This document shows, piece by piece, positions 22,764 through 31,352 of a DNA stretch of 64,000 nt. Source of the DNA: Streptomyces sp. NBC_00539 (GTDB lineage Bacteria; Actinomycetota; Actinomycetes; Streptomycetales; Streptomycetaceae); the NCBI RefSeq assembly GCF_036346105.1, contig NZ_CP107811.1, forward strand, positions 6,529,501 through 6,593,500, read 5' to 3'. The notes beneath the pieces were generated by a model. The model had not been told where the DNA came from. It was given only the letters and a program-made list of their open reading frames with translations, and ran no database searches. The stretch's first letter is position 1. Each line of letters opens with the position of its first letter. The translations under genes were made by a program, and so were the position numbers.

Positions 22764-24671
22764 GTGACTTCCCTACCGCCTTCGTCCGAGCGCCCCACCG
22801 GGCCGCCGTCCGGTCCGTTGTCCGCTCGGCCGACGGATGAGCAGCCGTCTCCGCCCGGTCTGCCGCCACCAGCGGGACCACCGCCACCGCCGGGGCCTCC
22901 CGCCCCGCCGACCGGCAGCGGTGAGCCGGGCGAGCCGGACCGGCACCGAAAGGGACCGGCTCACGGGTGGCGGTCGCGCAGAACCGTCCTGGGTGCCGGC
23001 GCGGCAGTGGGCATCGCTACGGCGGTGGTCCTCGCCTTCACCGTCATGGGCGGGAACACGGCAAGCGGCGGCGAGGTCTTCCTCACAGCCACCTCGGCGG
23101 CCGGTATCGATCCGTTCACTCCCTCGACGGCTACGGCGTCCGAGACGACCGAAGTCACGCCCGCCATGGCCAACACCTCCCAGACGGGGGCGAGCGGTAC
23201 ACGCACCCTTCAGGTCGACGGCGCGCAGCCGGGGCTGTACGGCGGTACGCGGAACGTCGCGAGCTGCAACGTCGAAAAGCAGATCCAGTTCCTTGGGCAG
23301 CACACGGACAAGCGCAAGGCTTTCGCCGAACCGCTGAACATCCAGGAGTCCGGCGTCCCTTCCTACCTGCGGTCACTGACGCCCGTTCGGCTGAGCTGGG
23401 ACACCAGGGTCACCAATCACGGGTACAGGAACGGCGCGGCCACCAGTTACCAGGCGGTCCTGCAAGCCGGCACGCCCGTACTGGTGGACAACCACGGAGT
23501 ACCGCGCGTCCGCTGCGCCTGCGGAAACCCCCTGGCTCCACCCGTCGCGGTCAAGGGCAAGCAGGCCTACAGCGGCAAACAGTGGTCGTCCTTCCGCTCC
23601 ACCGCTCTCGTTGCGGTCAAGCCCGCCGAGAAGCCGGTGAAGGCCGTGACGATGTTCGATCAGAACCACAAGGAGTGGTACCAGCGCCCGAGCGGCGACG
23701 CGAAGGGCGGCCACGACCACCAGATTCCCGCCCCTAGCGGCCAAAAGCCCGAGTCGCCGTACCCGGTCCTTCCCGTGGCCCCCCAGCAGCCGGTGGTGAA
23801 GCCCCCTGAAACGCACCAGAACAAGGTGCCGGACGAGCACAAGGTGCCGGGCAACAAGACGGACGAGCACAAGGTGCCGGGTAAGGAGCAGAACCCGAAT
23901 CAGGAGCCGGGTAACAAGACGGACGAGCACAAGGTGCCGGGTAAGGAGCAGAACCCGAATCAGGAGCCGGGTAACAAGACGGACGAGCACAAGGTGCCGG
24001 GTAAGGAGCAGAACCCGAATCAGGAGCCGGGTAACAAGACGGACGAGCACAAGGTGCCCGGTAAGGAGCAGAACCCGAATCAGGAGCCGGGTAACAAGAC
24101 GGACCAGCACAAGGTGCCCGGTAAGGAGCAGAACCCGAATCAGGAGCCGGGCAACAAGACCGACGAGCACAAGGTGCCCGGTAAGGAGCAGAACCCGAAT
24201 CAGGAGCCGGGCAACAAGACCGACGAGCACAAGGTGCCCGGTAAGGAGCAGAACCCGAATCAGGAGCCGGGCAACAAGACCGACGAGCACAAGGTGCCGG
24301 GCAAGGAGCAGAACCCGAATCAGGAGCCGGGCAACAAGACGGACCAGCACAAGGTGCCGGGCAAGGAGCAGAACCCGAATCAGGAGCCGGGTAACAAGAC
24401 GGACGAGCACAAGGTGCCGGGCAAGGAGCAGAACCCGAATCAGGAGCCGGGTAACAAGACGGACGAGCACAAGGTGCCGGGCAAGGAGCAGAACCCGAAT
24501 CAGGAGCCGGGCAACAAGACCGATGAGCACAAGGTCCCCGGCCAGGAGCAGAACCCGAACCAGGAGCAGGGCAACAAGACGGACCAGAACAAGGTGCCCG
24601 GCCAGGACCAGAACCCCGGCCAGGACCAGAACCCCGGTCAGAACCAGGGAAACAATCCCGACCAGGGATGA
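22764..24671 (+). CDS. DUF6777-type membrane-anchored protein with 20-residue tandem repeats
   Basis: 635 aa. Residues 1-70 are a cytoplasmic Pro/Gly/Ser-rich tail. One transmembrane helix (about 75-95, V-L-G-A-G-A-A-V-G-I) orients the rest outward. Residues 105-295 form a globular region (Q-P-G-L-Y-G-G-T-R, C-N-V-E-K-Q-I-Q-F-L, V-R-C-A-C-G-N-P-L) that I assign to DUF6777, an actinobacterial domain of unknown function with conserved Cys. Residues about 345-635 are a charged repeat with unit G-N-K-T-D-E-H-K-V-P-G-K-E-Q-N-P-N-Q-E-P, eleven near-perfect copies and two degenerate ones. GTG at 22764 follows AGGGGAG with 6 bases spacing. The repeat is likely an extended stalk reaching through the wall. 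Confidence 0.8.
   Translation: MTSLPPSSERPTGPPSGPLSARPTDEQPSPPGLPPPAGPPPPPGPPAPPTGSGEPGEPDRHRKGPAHGWRSRRTVLGAGAAVGIATAVVLAFTVMGGNTASGGEVFLTATSAAGIDPFTPSTATASETTEVTPAMANTSQTGASGTRTLQVDGAQPGLYGGTRNVASCNVEKQIQFLGQHTDKRKAFAEPLNIQESGVPSYLRSLTPVRLSWDTRVTNHGYRNGAATSYQAVLQAGTPVLVDNHGVPRVRCACGNPLAPPVAVKGKQAYSGKQWSSFRSTALVAVKPAEKPVKAVTMFDQNHKEWYQRPSGDAKGGHDHQIPAPSGQKPESPYPVLPVAPQQPVVKPPETHQNKVPDEHKVPGNKTDEHKVPGKEQNPNQEPGNKTDEHKVPGKEQNPNQEPGNKTDEHKVPGKEQNPNQEPGNKTDEHKVPGKEQNPNQEPGNKTDQHKVPGKEQNPNQEPGNKTDEHKVPGKEQNPNQEPGNKTDEHKVPGKEQNPNQEPGNKTDEHKVPGKEQNPNQEPGNKTDQHKVPGKEQNPNQEPGNKTDEHKVPGKEQNPNQEPGNKTDEHKVPGKEQNPNQEPGNKTDEHKVPGQEQNPNQEQGNKTDQNKVPGQDQNPGQDQNPGQNQGNNPDQG
23849..24650 (+). repeat. 60-bp direct tandem repeat
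   Basis: Exact 60-bp period, in frame with the DUF6777 gene. Eleven copies differ only by silent changes (GTAAC/GCAAC, CCGG/CCCG) and an occasional Glu/Gln switch (GACGAGCAC/GACCAGCAC); the last two copies diverge. High DNA identity implies recent expansion or ongoing homogenisation. Confidence 0.95.
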
Positions 24672-24706
24672 GGATCTGGCCCCCTCCACGGGGCCGGCAG
24701 TCACAT

Positions 24707-24741
24707 AGACGCCCGACCGGGGCCTTCCCGGTCGGGCGTCT
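24707..24741 (+). terminator. hairpin terminator after the repeat-protein gene
   Basis: Perfect 14-bp stem AGACGCCCGACCGG / CCGGTCGGGCGTCT with a 7-base loop, about 35 bases past the stop. Confidence 0.78.
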
Positions 24742-24879
24742 GGCACGGGGGCGCCCTGCCCCACCTCGTACGGCGCGCCGTCCCCCCGAGCCCCGTCGCC
24801 GCCGGTCACCTGCCGCCTTCCGTCCCGCGGGGTACGTTGGATGGGACTGCGGGGCGGTGGCGGCAGAAAGGGCTGGCCC

Positions 24880-25686
24880 ATGGCGGCGACGGACGGTGCT
24901 CGTTCCGGCAGGTCGCTCTCCGGTTTCCTCGGGAGCCCGTTAGTCGGGATGTCCCCCTGGATCGCCTTCTCGGTCCTCGTGGGGCCGGGACGTTTCGAGT
25001 GGGCGGTCGGGGCGGCCCTCCTCATCTCGCTGGCTCTCGTGATCGGCGGTCGTCTGGTCGCAGCCGGGGGATCGGTGAAGATCCTGGAGGTTTCCGACCT
25101 CGTGTTCTTCGCGATCATGGCGGTCGTCGGCGCGGTCGCGAGCCCGGGCACTCACCGTTGGCTGGAGACGTATGCGGGAGAGATCTCGAACCTCGCGCTG
25201 GTAGCCATCGCCTTCGGCTCGATGGCGGTCCGGATGCCGTTCACCCTCCAGTACGCCCGTGAGCAGGTCCCCCCGGCCTACTGGAAGACGCCCGTGTTTC
25301 TGCGGACGAACTACCTGATCACCGCGGCCTGGGGGGCGGCATTCCTGGTGGCGGCCGTCGCCGGAGGTTACGGAGACCTGGTCCTGCACAACCCGAACAA
25401 CCTCTGGACCGGGTGGATCATCCAGATCCTGGCCATCGTCGCGGCCCTGCGCTTCACGGTCTGGTACCCCGAGGTCGCCCGTGCGCGGGCCCGCGGGGAC
25501 CGGCCGGTTCCCCCGCTGGCGGACCTGCTGCTCCCGCTGGCCGGGATGCTCGTACCGGTGGGGATCGCCGTGCTCGTCTTCGACGGACACCTGTGGTGGC
25601 TCGGGGTCGTCCTCATCCTGACCGGCGTCTGGCTGACCAGGCTGCTCAAGCACCGGGTGAACGGCGAGGCACACGCCGTTCACTGA
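24880..25686 (+). CDS. hypothetical multi-pass membrane protein with TTA codon
   Basis: 268 aa with about six or seven hydrophobic spans (near 25-42, 50-66, 80-100, 108-125, 150-172, 185-205, 225-262), separated by short charged loops. No family is recognised; the layout is that of a conserved actinobacterial integral membrane protein. The ATG at 24880 has GAAAGGG about 9 bases upstream; 24841 is an alternative. Codon 21 is TTA (24940-24942), which makes translation bldA-dependent unless the true start is the ATG at 24949 (M-S-P-W). Monocistronic, after the terminator of the repeat-protein gene. Confidence 0.65.
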   Translation: MAATDGARSGRSLSGFLGSPLVGMSPWIAFSVLVGPGRFEWAVGAALLISLALVIGGRLVAAGGSVKILEVSDLVFFAIMAVVGAVASPGTHRWLETYAGEISNLALVAIAFGSMAVRMPFTLQYAREQVPPAYWKTPVFLRTNYLITAAWGAAFLVAAVAGGYGDLVLHNPNNLWTGWIIQILAIVAALRFTVWYPEVARARARGDRPVPPLADLLLPLAGMLVPVGIAVLVFDGHLWWLGVVLILTGVWLTRLLKHRVNGEAHAVH

Positions 25687-25770
25687 GGTACGTTCGCCCC
25701 CGCTGCCGCATGACATTTGTACTGGTGAAGAGGTGATGCGCCGCCCTATGGGAGGGGTCGTCGCGCTCCC

Positions 25771-25783
25771 TAGACTTCACATC
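25771..25783 (+). promoter_or_regulatory. -10 element for a probably leaderless transcript
   Basis: TAGACT (25771-25776) lies 7 bases before the ATG at 25784, where no ribosome binding site exists. The usual 6-8 base distance from -10 to the transcription start places the start at the ATG. Confidence 0.5.
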
Positions 25784-26005
25784 ATGTCGAAACCACGCGA
25801 ATTCGGACGCGACGATTCCTACGAAGGTGTCGTCACCGACAAGTCCCGGGGCATGCTCGACGGCTCGAACATGTACCACTTCGTCGAGATCCGTCTCACC
25901 GACGGTGAATCCGTCAAGGTCCGGATCGGCCGCCGGCTCTGGAAGTCGATCGCGGTCGGAGATCGGATCGTCAAGCGACCGGACGCCGACCCGGCCAAGG
26001 AGTAG
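25784..26005 (+). CDS. small hypothetical protein (DUF7489-like)
   Basis: 73 aa, soluble. It begins M-S-K-P-R-E-F and contains a compact beta-rich stretch, Y-E-G-V-V-T-D-K-S-R, Y-H-F-V-E-I-R-L-T-D-G, V-K-V-R-I-G-R-R-L-W and V-G-D-R-I-V-K-R-P, compatible with a small OB-like fold. I tentatively link it to DUF7489. Upstream in-frame ATG codons at 25733-25748 lack a ribosome binding site; TAGACT 7 bases before 25784 suggests a leaderless message. Function unknown. Confidence 0.7.
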   Translation: MSKPREFGRDDSYEGVVTDKSRGMLDGSNMYHFVEIRLTDGESVKVRIGRRLWKSIAVGDRIVKRPDADPAKE

Positions 26006-26141
26006 CCCTCGCGCGGACACCTCATGTCGGGACGAGCAGCCGTCCCCGAGCGGCAGCATGATGGAGGGAGCGGTCCGTGGGCCGCCTGGGGCGGCCCCGC
26101 GCCCACCCCCGACTGAGCGAGCAGAAGGAGGCGCACCTGCG

Positions 26142-26387
26142 ATGACGGATCACCAGGGCGGCCCGTCGGCCCGTGACCTTGAGGAAAGCGTGCTGCTCAA
26201 GGAGCTGGAGGCCATCCACCGCACGCGCCACGAGACCTTGCTGCACGGGTCCGACGATGCGCTGGCCACCCACACGAAGCGGATGAACGAGCTGGAACAG
26301 GAGTACCTGCGACGTCACCCGCAGCGGGCCCAGACGCAGGCCCGCACCCGCTCGGGCGCCCGCGCCCGTACCGCCGAAGGGGACTGA
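26142..26387 (+). CDS. small helical protein (DUF6158-like)
   Basis: 81 aa, mostly helical and charged: A-R-D-L-E-E-S-V-L-L-K-E-L-E-A-I-H-R-T-R-H-E-T-L-L-H-G, then H-T-K-R-M-N-E-L-E-Q-E-Y-L-R-R-H-P and an Arg/Ala tail. This pattern fits DUF6158 of Streptomyces, whose function is unknown. The ATG at 26142 follows AAGGAGGCGCACCTGC (spacing about 11), the best start in this frame. Followed by a terminator-like hairpin. Confidence 0.72.
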   Translation: MTDHQGGPSARDLEESVLLKELEAIHRTRHETLLHGSDDALATHTKRMNELEQEYLRRHPQRAQTQARTRSGARARTAEGD

Positions 26388-26412
26388 GCCCACGGCAGCC
26401 GTCGCGACAGAC

Positions 26413-26447
26413 CCCCACCACGCCGGCCGGGTCGTCCGGCGGTGGGG
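26413..26447 (+). terminator. hairpin terminator after the DUF6158-like gene
   Basis: CCCCACC...GCCGG pairs with CCGGC-GGTGGGG across a two-base bulge; loop about 9 bases; 25 bases after the stop. Confidence 0.5.
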
Positions 26448-26593
26448 TCGGCATGGGCGGCGGTGCGGATCTGTCCCATGAGCGTGGCGGCTTCGAGAGG
26501 GTGGCCCTGGACGTCGTCGTAGAGGTCGCCGCCGATGGCCATGCCGTGCGCGGCGGGGAGATGGCGGGCGGGCGCCTCATCCGGTCCGGACAC
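26441..26593 (-). pseudogene. decayed SpoIIE/PP2C phosphatase fragment
   Basis: On the minus strand a short frame reads P-A-R-H-L-P-A-A-H-G-M-A-I-G-G-D-L-Y-D-D-V then directly G-H-P-L-E-A-A-T-L-M-G-Q-I-R-T-A. Both halves are hallmark pieces of SpoIIE-type phosphatases, but the roughly 15-20 residues that normally separate G-G-D-x-Y-D from the G-D-V-x-G-H segment are missing and no start, N-terminal sensor or C-terminal half is present. The surrounding 26388-26975 (588 bases) contains no intact gene. Reading: remnant of a third SpoIIE gene. Confidence 0.6.
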
Positions 26594-26975
26594 CTGCTGC
26601 GGTCAGAGCGCCGACGGTTCGTTGACCAGCCGGGCGGCCCCGGGCATCTCGACGTGGTCATCCGGGGTCCGGCCGCCCTCCGAGAACGCGGCGAGTTCCC
26701 CCGAACGGCCGAGGTTCGACGGCGAGCACGGGGCATGCGCGTGCTGCACGGTCGGCCAGTGACCGAGCTCGGGGATGAGCACGCCGTGCCCCCTTGAAGG
26801 AGGGGACGTCACCGTCCCGGCCACTGCGGTGGGGACGGTGACGGTCTGCCGGATGCCGCACCCGACGGTGGCAGCCGTGTGGACGGTTCGTCAGCATCCG
26901 AGCACGTGCCGCACATCCGGGTGGATTCGGCCCCTTTTCGGCAATCCGGGAGCGCGCTGCCGCCAGAGTTCGCTC

Positions 26976-28958
26976 ATGATCATTCAGACATCTCCCTCCG
27001 CCGACGGCTCCGACGGCTCCGACGGCTCCGCACCCGCACCAGCGCCCGCACGCCGGCCGTCCCGCCGTACCGTCATCAGCGGAGCGGCCGCCGCCACGGG
27101 AGTCGCCGCGCTGTCCGGCGCCACGGCGTCCCGCGCCACGGCGTCCGCCGCGCCCACGCGGGCTCCGGCGAGCGCCCCCGAGACCGACTGGGAGACGTGC
27201 CTCGCCATCGCCAGGGCCATCCTCGTGCGGGACGACGACGATCAGCCGCTGGTACCGCGCTACGCGGACATCCTGCTCAAGAACGGCCTGCCCCGATCAC
27301 GTCGCACCGGCAGGAAGGTCCTGGTCATCGGTGCCGGCCCCGCCGGCCTCACCGCCGCCCACCTGCTGCACCAGGCCGGTCACCAGGTCACCGTCATCGA
27401 GGCCAACGGCAACCGGGTGGGCGGGCGGATCAAAACCTTCCGCACCGGCGGCCACGAGAAGTCCCCGGCGCCCTTCGCGGATCCGAAGCAGTACGCAGAA
27501 GCCGGCGCCATGCGCATCCCCGACAGCCACCCCCTGGTCACCGGACTGATCGACGGCCTCGGCCTCAAGCGCAGGCGGTTCCACCTCGTGGACGTCGACG
27601 GAGCCGGTCGCCCGGCGTACCGCACGTGGATCTTCGTCAACGGGATCCGCGTGCGCCGGGCCGACTACGCGCGCAGCCCGCAGGCCGTCAACCGCTCCTT
27701 CGGGGTTCCGGTGGCCTACGAGTCGGTCCCCGCCGCGCAGATCGTACGCAATGCCTTCGCGCCCGTCCGCAAGGAGATCGAGGGTAAGGAGGACAGGGCG
27801 CTCGTCGAAGGTTGGGCCCGCGTCATCCAGCGCTACGGCCACATGTCGATGTACCGGTACCTGACGGAGGAGGCGGAGCTGGACGAGCGGACGATCGACC
27901 TGATCGGAACCGTCGAGAACCTCACCTCGCGCCTGCACCTCGCTTTCGTGCACAGCTTCATCGGTGCCTCGCTGATCAGCCCCGACACCGCGTTCTTCGA
28001 GCTGCCCGGCGGCACGGCCACCCTCGCCGACGCGCTCTACGCCCGCGTCAAGGACCTGGTGCGGCTCGACCGCCGGGCCACCCGCATCACGCACGGCGAG
28101 GGCAAGGTCACCATCGACACCGTCTCCGAGGGCCGCGGCGGCAGCCCGGTGCAACGGGAGACGTTCACCGCCGAAGCCGCGATCATCACCGTCCCCTTCT
28201 CGGGTCTGCGCCACATCCCCGTCACCCCCGCGCTCTCCTACGGCAAGCGCCGCGCGGTCACCGAACTGCACTACGACGCCGCGACCAAGGTCCTGCTGGA
28301 GTTCAGCCGCCGCTGGTGGGAGTTCGACGAAGCCGACTGGAAGCGCGAACTGGAAGCCGTACGGCCCGGCTTGTACCGCAAGTACCAGCTGGGGCAGACA
28401 CCGGTGGACGGCACCCTGCTGGGCGCCCACTCCTCCGTCCCCAAGGGACACATCTCCGCCGCCCAGCGCTCCCATTACGCCGCCTGTCGGCTCGTCACCC
28501 GTGATCAGCCCGAGGCGGTCGGCGTCATCGGCGGCGGCTCGGCCACGGACAACCCCAACCGCTTCATGTTCCAGCCGTCCTACCCCGTCGAAGGCAGCAA
28601 GGGCGGTGTGCTCCTCGCGTCCTACAGTTGGTCCGACGACGCCTTGAAGTGGGACTCGTTCGACGACGCCGAGCGCTACCCGCGCGCCCTCGCCGGCGTT
28701 CAGGACGTGTACGGGCAGCGGATCGAGGTGTTCTACACCGGCGTCGGGCGGACCCAGTCCTGGATGCGCGACGCCTACGCCTACGGGGAAGCGTCCGTGC
28801 TGCTCCCGGGCCAGCACACCGAGCTCTTCCCGCACGTCCGCAGGCCCGAGGGCAACCTGCACTTCGGGGGATGCCACACCTCCATCAAGCCCGCGTGGAT
28901 CGAGGGAGCCCTGGAATCCGCGGTGCGAACCGCCCTGGAGGTCCACTCGGCGCCGTGA
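26976..28958 (+). CDS. Tat-exported flavin amine oxidase (L-amino-acid oxidase type)
   Basis: 660 aa. Residues 27-60 form a Tat-like signal with S-R-R-T-V-I-S (Arg30-Arg31) and an Ala-rich core. FAD binding: [11 protein letters not shown] (119-125) with the acidic strand end [10 protein letters not shown] near 142, and a C-terminal flavin loop [11 protein letters not shown]. Length and sequence fit the L-amino-acid oxidase branch of the amine oxidase family, which deaminates an amino acid with release of H2O2 and ammonia. The folded FAD enzyme explains Tat export. The ribosome binding site is weak; the ATG at 26976 is the first compatible with the signal. Monocistronic. Confidence 0.88.
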   Translation: MIIQTSPSADGSDGSDGSAPAPAPARRPSRRTVISGAAAATGVAALSGATASRATASAAPTRAPASAPETDWETCLAIARAILVRDDDDQPLVPRYADILLKNGLPRSRRTGRKVLVIGAGPAGLTAAHLLHQAGHQVTVIEANGNRVGGRIKTFRTGGHEKSPAPFADPKQYAEAGAMRIPDSHPLVTGLIDGLGLKRRRFHLVDVDGAGRPAYRTWIFVNGIRVRRADYARSPQAVNRSFGVPVAYESVPAAQIVRNAFAPVRKEIEGKEDRALVEGWARVIQRYGHMSMYRYLTEEAELDERTIDLIGTVENLTSRLHLAFVHSFIGASLISPDTAFFELPGGTATLADALYARVKDLVRLDRRATRITHGEGKVTIDTVSEGRGGSPVQRETFTAEAAIITVPFSGLRHIPVTPALSYGKRRAVTELHYDAATKVLLEFSRRWWEFDEADWKRELEAVRPGLYRKYQLGQTPVDGTLLGAHSSVPKGHISAAQRSHYAACRLVTRDQPEAVGVIGGGSATDNPNRFMFQPSYPVEGSKGGVLLASYSWSDDALKWDSFDDAERYPRALAGVQDVYGQRIEVFYTGVGRTQSWMRDAYAYGEASVLLPGQHTELFPHVRRPEGNLHFGGCHTSIKPAWIEGALESAVRTALEVHSAP

Positions 28959-29118
28959 GCGCGGCCGGTCGGCCGGGTCCGGTCCACCGGAGAACGCACC
29001 GTCCGCCCCGTGCCACGGGATGCCGGGCCCCGGACGTGCTCGTCGCACCCGGGCGTAGGAGCGGGCCGGCAGGGTATCCGCGGCTGCGTACGACGCACGG
29101 ACTACCGCGGAGGTACTC

Positions 29119-29313
29119 ATGAGCAAGCTGGGAGACATGGCGAACAAGGCCAAGGAGCTGGCGAAGGGGCACCCGGACCAGGCCGACAAGGGTGTCGAGA
29201 GCGTCGAGCGGCTGATCGATGAGCGTACGGGTGACAAGTACGACGCCCAGACCGACAAGGCCGCCGACGCGGTGCGCCGTTCGTACGGCAGCAACGGTAC
29301 GACGGAGCGCTGA
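29119..29313 (+). CDS. MT0933-like antitoxin family protein
   Basis: 64 aa, helical, highly charged: M-S-K-L-G-D-M-A-N-K-A-K-E-L-A-K, G-V-E-S-V-E-R-L-I-D-E-R-T-G-D-K-Y-D-A-Q-T-D-K-A-A-D-A-V. This is the Rv0909/MT0933-like antitoxin pattern. GGAGG lies about 8 bases before the ATG at 29119. No toxin-sized gene adjoins it, so the antitoxin label is by family only; in Streptomyces such proteins are common orphans, perhaps stress-related. Followed by a strong terminator. Confidence 0.8.
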   Translation: MSKLGDMANKAKELAKGHPDQADKGVESVERLIDERTGDKYDAQTDKAADAVRRSYGSNGTTER

Positions 29314-29324
29314 CCTGCTTCGTT

Positions 29325-29366
29325 CACCGGTGGCCCCGGCGCTGCACTGCGCCGGGGTCACCGGTG
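29325..29366. terminator. strong bidirectional hairpin terminator
   Basis: 18-bp stem with a single mismatch: CACCGGTGGCCCCGGCGC (29325-29342) with GCGCCGGGGTCACCGGTG (29349-29366), loop of 6. It separates convergent genes. Confidence 0.8.
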
Positions 29367-29425
29367 CCCGGCCCGTCCTCGGGCCGGTCGGGGGCTTCTT
29401 GCTGCCGGGACGGAGGAGGCGCTCG

Positions 29426-30223
29426 TCAGCCCCCGCACCCGCCGCACCCGCCTGACGTCTCGGGCCGGCCGCCGCCCCCGCCCCGCTCCATCGGTTCCCT
29501 CGGAGGGCGGGTCAGCAGCCCGCTCTCCCCGGTGAACCGGGGGAGCTGGGCGCGCAGCGCCGGGGCGCCGAACAGGGCGACGCTCAGCAGCAGCGCGCCC
29601 GGATCGTCCTGCTCCGTGGCCCGGCGAGTTCCGGCGTGGTCCAGGCGCAGTCGGGCGAGCAGCGTCGCGCCGCGCGGGGTGCGCCGGGGCCGCGCCCACA
29701 ACGCCGCCGCGGCGACGTCGGCGAGGAGGGCGAGCCACAGCCACCCGGCCGCCCGTCCGCCCGCGGCGGCTTGCACGGGCGCCGCGGCGAACACAGGGAG
29801 CAGCACGGCCCGTGCGGCCCACCGCCGCTTCGCGGACACCAGCAGTCCCGCACACTCCAGCGCCCGGGTGGTGTGACGGATGGCTTCCTCCACCCGCTCG
29901 TAATCCCGCAGCCGACGGGGGTGCACGGCCCGGTAGAGCGCGCCGTACTGCGCGCGGGCCACCGCGGAGCTGCCGTGCGGCGGCAGCCGGTCCGCGACGC
30001 CCCGCACCGTCTGCCGGAACCCCGCCTCCACCGCGCCGACGAGGTACAGCTCGACCAGTGCGGTCTGCGCCGCCCCGCGCGCGCCCCCGCGCAACAGCCC
30101 CACCTCGACCGGCGACAGCGCCTTGCCGCGCGGCCTGCTCCTTCCGCCGCCGAGCCGCAGCGCCCCGGCGAGCAACACCAGGCACCACGCCACGCCGGTC
30201 GCCACTCCACCCGTCAACGCCAT
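29426..30223 (-). CDS. TIGR04222-type membrane protein
   Basis: 265 aa. One N-terminal transmembrane helix (4-26), a cytoplasmic or external segment with L-S-P-V-E-V-G-L-L-R-G-G and V-E-L-Y-L-V-G-A-V near 40-70, then hydrophobic spans near 140-180, and a C-terminal Gly/Cys tail ending C-G-G-C-G-G. This matches TIGR04222 domain proteins, whose role is unknown. ATG at 30223 has AGGGGGTGG 5 bases upstream; the GTG at 30232 lies inside that signal. It converges on the antitoxin-like gene. Confidence 0.7.
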   Translation of the reverse strand: MALTGGVATGVAWCLVLLAGALRLGGGRSRPRGKALSPVEVGLLRGGARGAAQTALVELYLVGAVEAGFRQTVRGVADRLPPHGSSAVARAQYGALYRAVHPRRLRDYERVEEAIRHTTRALECAGLLVSAKRRWAARAVLLPVFAAAPVQAAAGGRAAGWLWLALLADVAAAALWARPRRTPRGATLLARLRLDHAGTRRATEQDDPGALLLSVALFGAPALRAQLPRFTGESGLLTRPPREPMERGGGGGRPETSGGCGGCGG

Positions 30224-30273
30224 GCGAACCACCCCCTGCCCTTACCTTCCCCGCCCCTGCGCGTCAGACGCCG

Positions 30274-31254
30274 CTAGCGGCCAGCCGCTGCGGCCAGGAG
30301 CGCCTCAGCGGCCCCGGTGCGTGTGTAGAGCACGTAGCGGCCGGCCCGGTGGCCGTCGACCAGCCCGGCGGAGCGCAGCGCGGTCAGGTGCTGGGAGACG
30401 CCACCCGGGGTCATGGCGGTGCGGCGGGCCAGCTCGATGGTGGAGGCGGGAGTGTCGAGTTCGGCCAGGAGCCTGGCCCTGGTGCGGCCGATGACCGCGG
30501 CCAGCGGCTCGGTGACCGTCGTCCGCCGCTCCCAGAGCGTGGCCACTCCGAGAGGCGGGTAGCGCAGCGTCGGCTGCCATCCGGGCGTGGTGATCGTGAA
30601 AACGTGCGGCCAGGCGAAGACCGACGGTACGAGCAGCAGTCCGCGTCCGTGGAGGCGTCGTGTTCCCCGGGCGTAGTGGTGCCCGACGCGCAGCGTGTCC
30701 TCGTCCCAGCCGACCGCGGGGTCCAGATCACCGAGCAGTCGGTCCGCGCCCCCTTCGGCGAGCAGACGTGCCCGGCGCAGTACGTCGCCTTCGAGCAGCG
30801 AGCGCATCCGCGGCCAGTACGGGGCGAGCGCGATCTCCCAGTAGGCCCCGATCAGTTCGGCGAGTCGTCCCAGCCCTCGTTCCGGGTCCTCGCGCAGTGC
30901 GTCCAGGCGTGCGGAACGCGGCGCGAGCCTGCCGTCGAGGCCCGCGCGGACCTGTTCGGCGGGCGTGGCACGGAGCACCGCCAGCTCCGTCCCGAGATCG
31001 GCCAGCGGAGTCGTGGGCGGGGGAGCGACGAAGAGCGGGATGCCGCGCGGCGGGTCAGGAACGAGGTCGGCCAGCAGCGACCAGTCCAGCCGCTCCGCCG
31101 CGAGCCGTCGTCCCGTCGGCTCGGACCACGGCCGGAAGACCGCGTGCCTGCCGGGATCCCGCAGGATCCGGACACTGGCCACGACCTCCCACAGCGGGGA
31201 CAGCGCGAACCGGGTCCGGGCGAGGTCCCGGGCCGTGAACCGCAGCTCCAGCAC
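30274..31254 (-). CDS. ArsR-type winged-helix regulator with DUF5937 N-terminus
   Basis: 326 aa. Residues 1-235 fit the DUF5937 region (M-L-E-L-R-F-T-A-R-D-L-A-R-T-R-F-A-L-S-P-L-W-E-V-V at the N-terminus). The last 85 residues hold an ArsR-like winged helix: I-G-R-T-R-A-R-L-L-A-E-L, T-I-E-L-A-R-R-T-A-M-T-P-G-G-V-S-Q-H-L-T-A-L-R-S-A-G-L-V-D-G-H-R-A-G-R-Y-V-L-Y. GTG start at 31254. Divergent from an MFS transporter, sharing a 98-base promoter with an inverted repeat; it probably represses that transporter until a ligand binds. Confidence 0.87.
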   Translation of the reverse strand: MLELRFTARDLARTRFALSPLWEVVASVRILRDPGRHAVFRPWSEPTGRRLAAERLDWSLLADLVPDPPRGIPLFVAPPPTTPLADLGTELAVLRATPAEQVRAGLDGRLAPRSARLDALREDPERGLGRLAELIGAYWEIALAPYWPRMRSLLEGDVLRRARLLAEGGADRLLGDLDPAVGWDEDTLRVGHHYARGTRRLHGRGLLLVPSVFAWPHVFTITTPGWQPTLRYPPLGVATLWERRTTVTEPLAAVIGRTRARLLAELDTPASTIELARRTAMTPGGVSQHLTALRSAGLVDGHRAGRYVLYTRTGAAEALLAAAAGR

Positions 31255-31290
31255 GCCGCCCGCCGCCCTTCCCGTACATCCGATGCCCCC

Positions 31291-31316
31291 ATGGATTCAG
31301 TCCACCCTAAATCCAT
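31291..31316. promoter_or_regulatory. inverted repeat between ArsR-type gene and MFS gene
   Basis: ATGGATT (31291-31297) and AATCCAT (31310-31316) are a perfect 7-bp inverted repeat with a 12-base spacer, AT-rich against the local background. Likely operator of the adjacent regulator. Confidence 0.6.
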
Positions 31317-31352
31317 TCCGGGATGCGGGGTGCGCTGGCCAAGCTCACCCCC

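Noticed and set aside
23849-24650. CRISPR array suggested by regular spacing
   Set aside because: The whole 60-bp unit repeats in frame within a gene, with no unique spacers between repeats.
23373-25151. 592-codon minus-strand frame rich in Leu/Val repeats
   Set aside because: It is the antisense of the 60-bp repeats; no ribosome binding site and composition follows from the sense codons.
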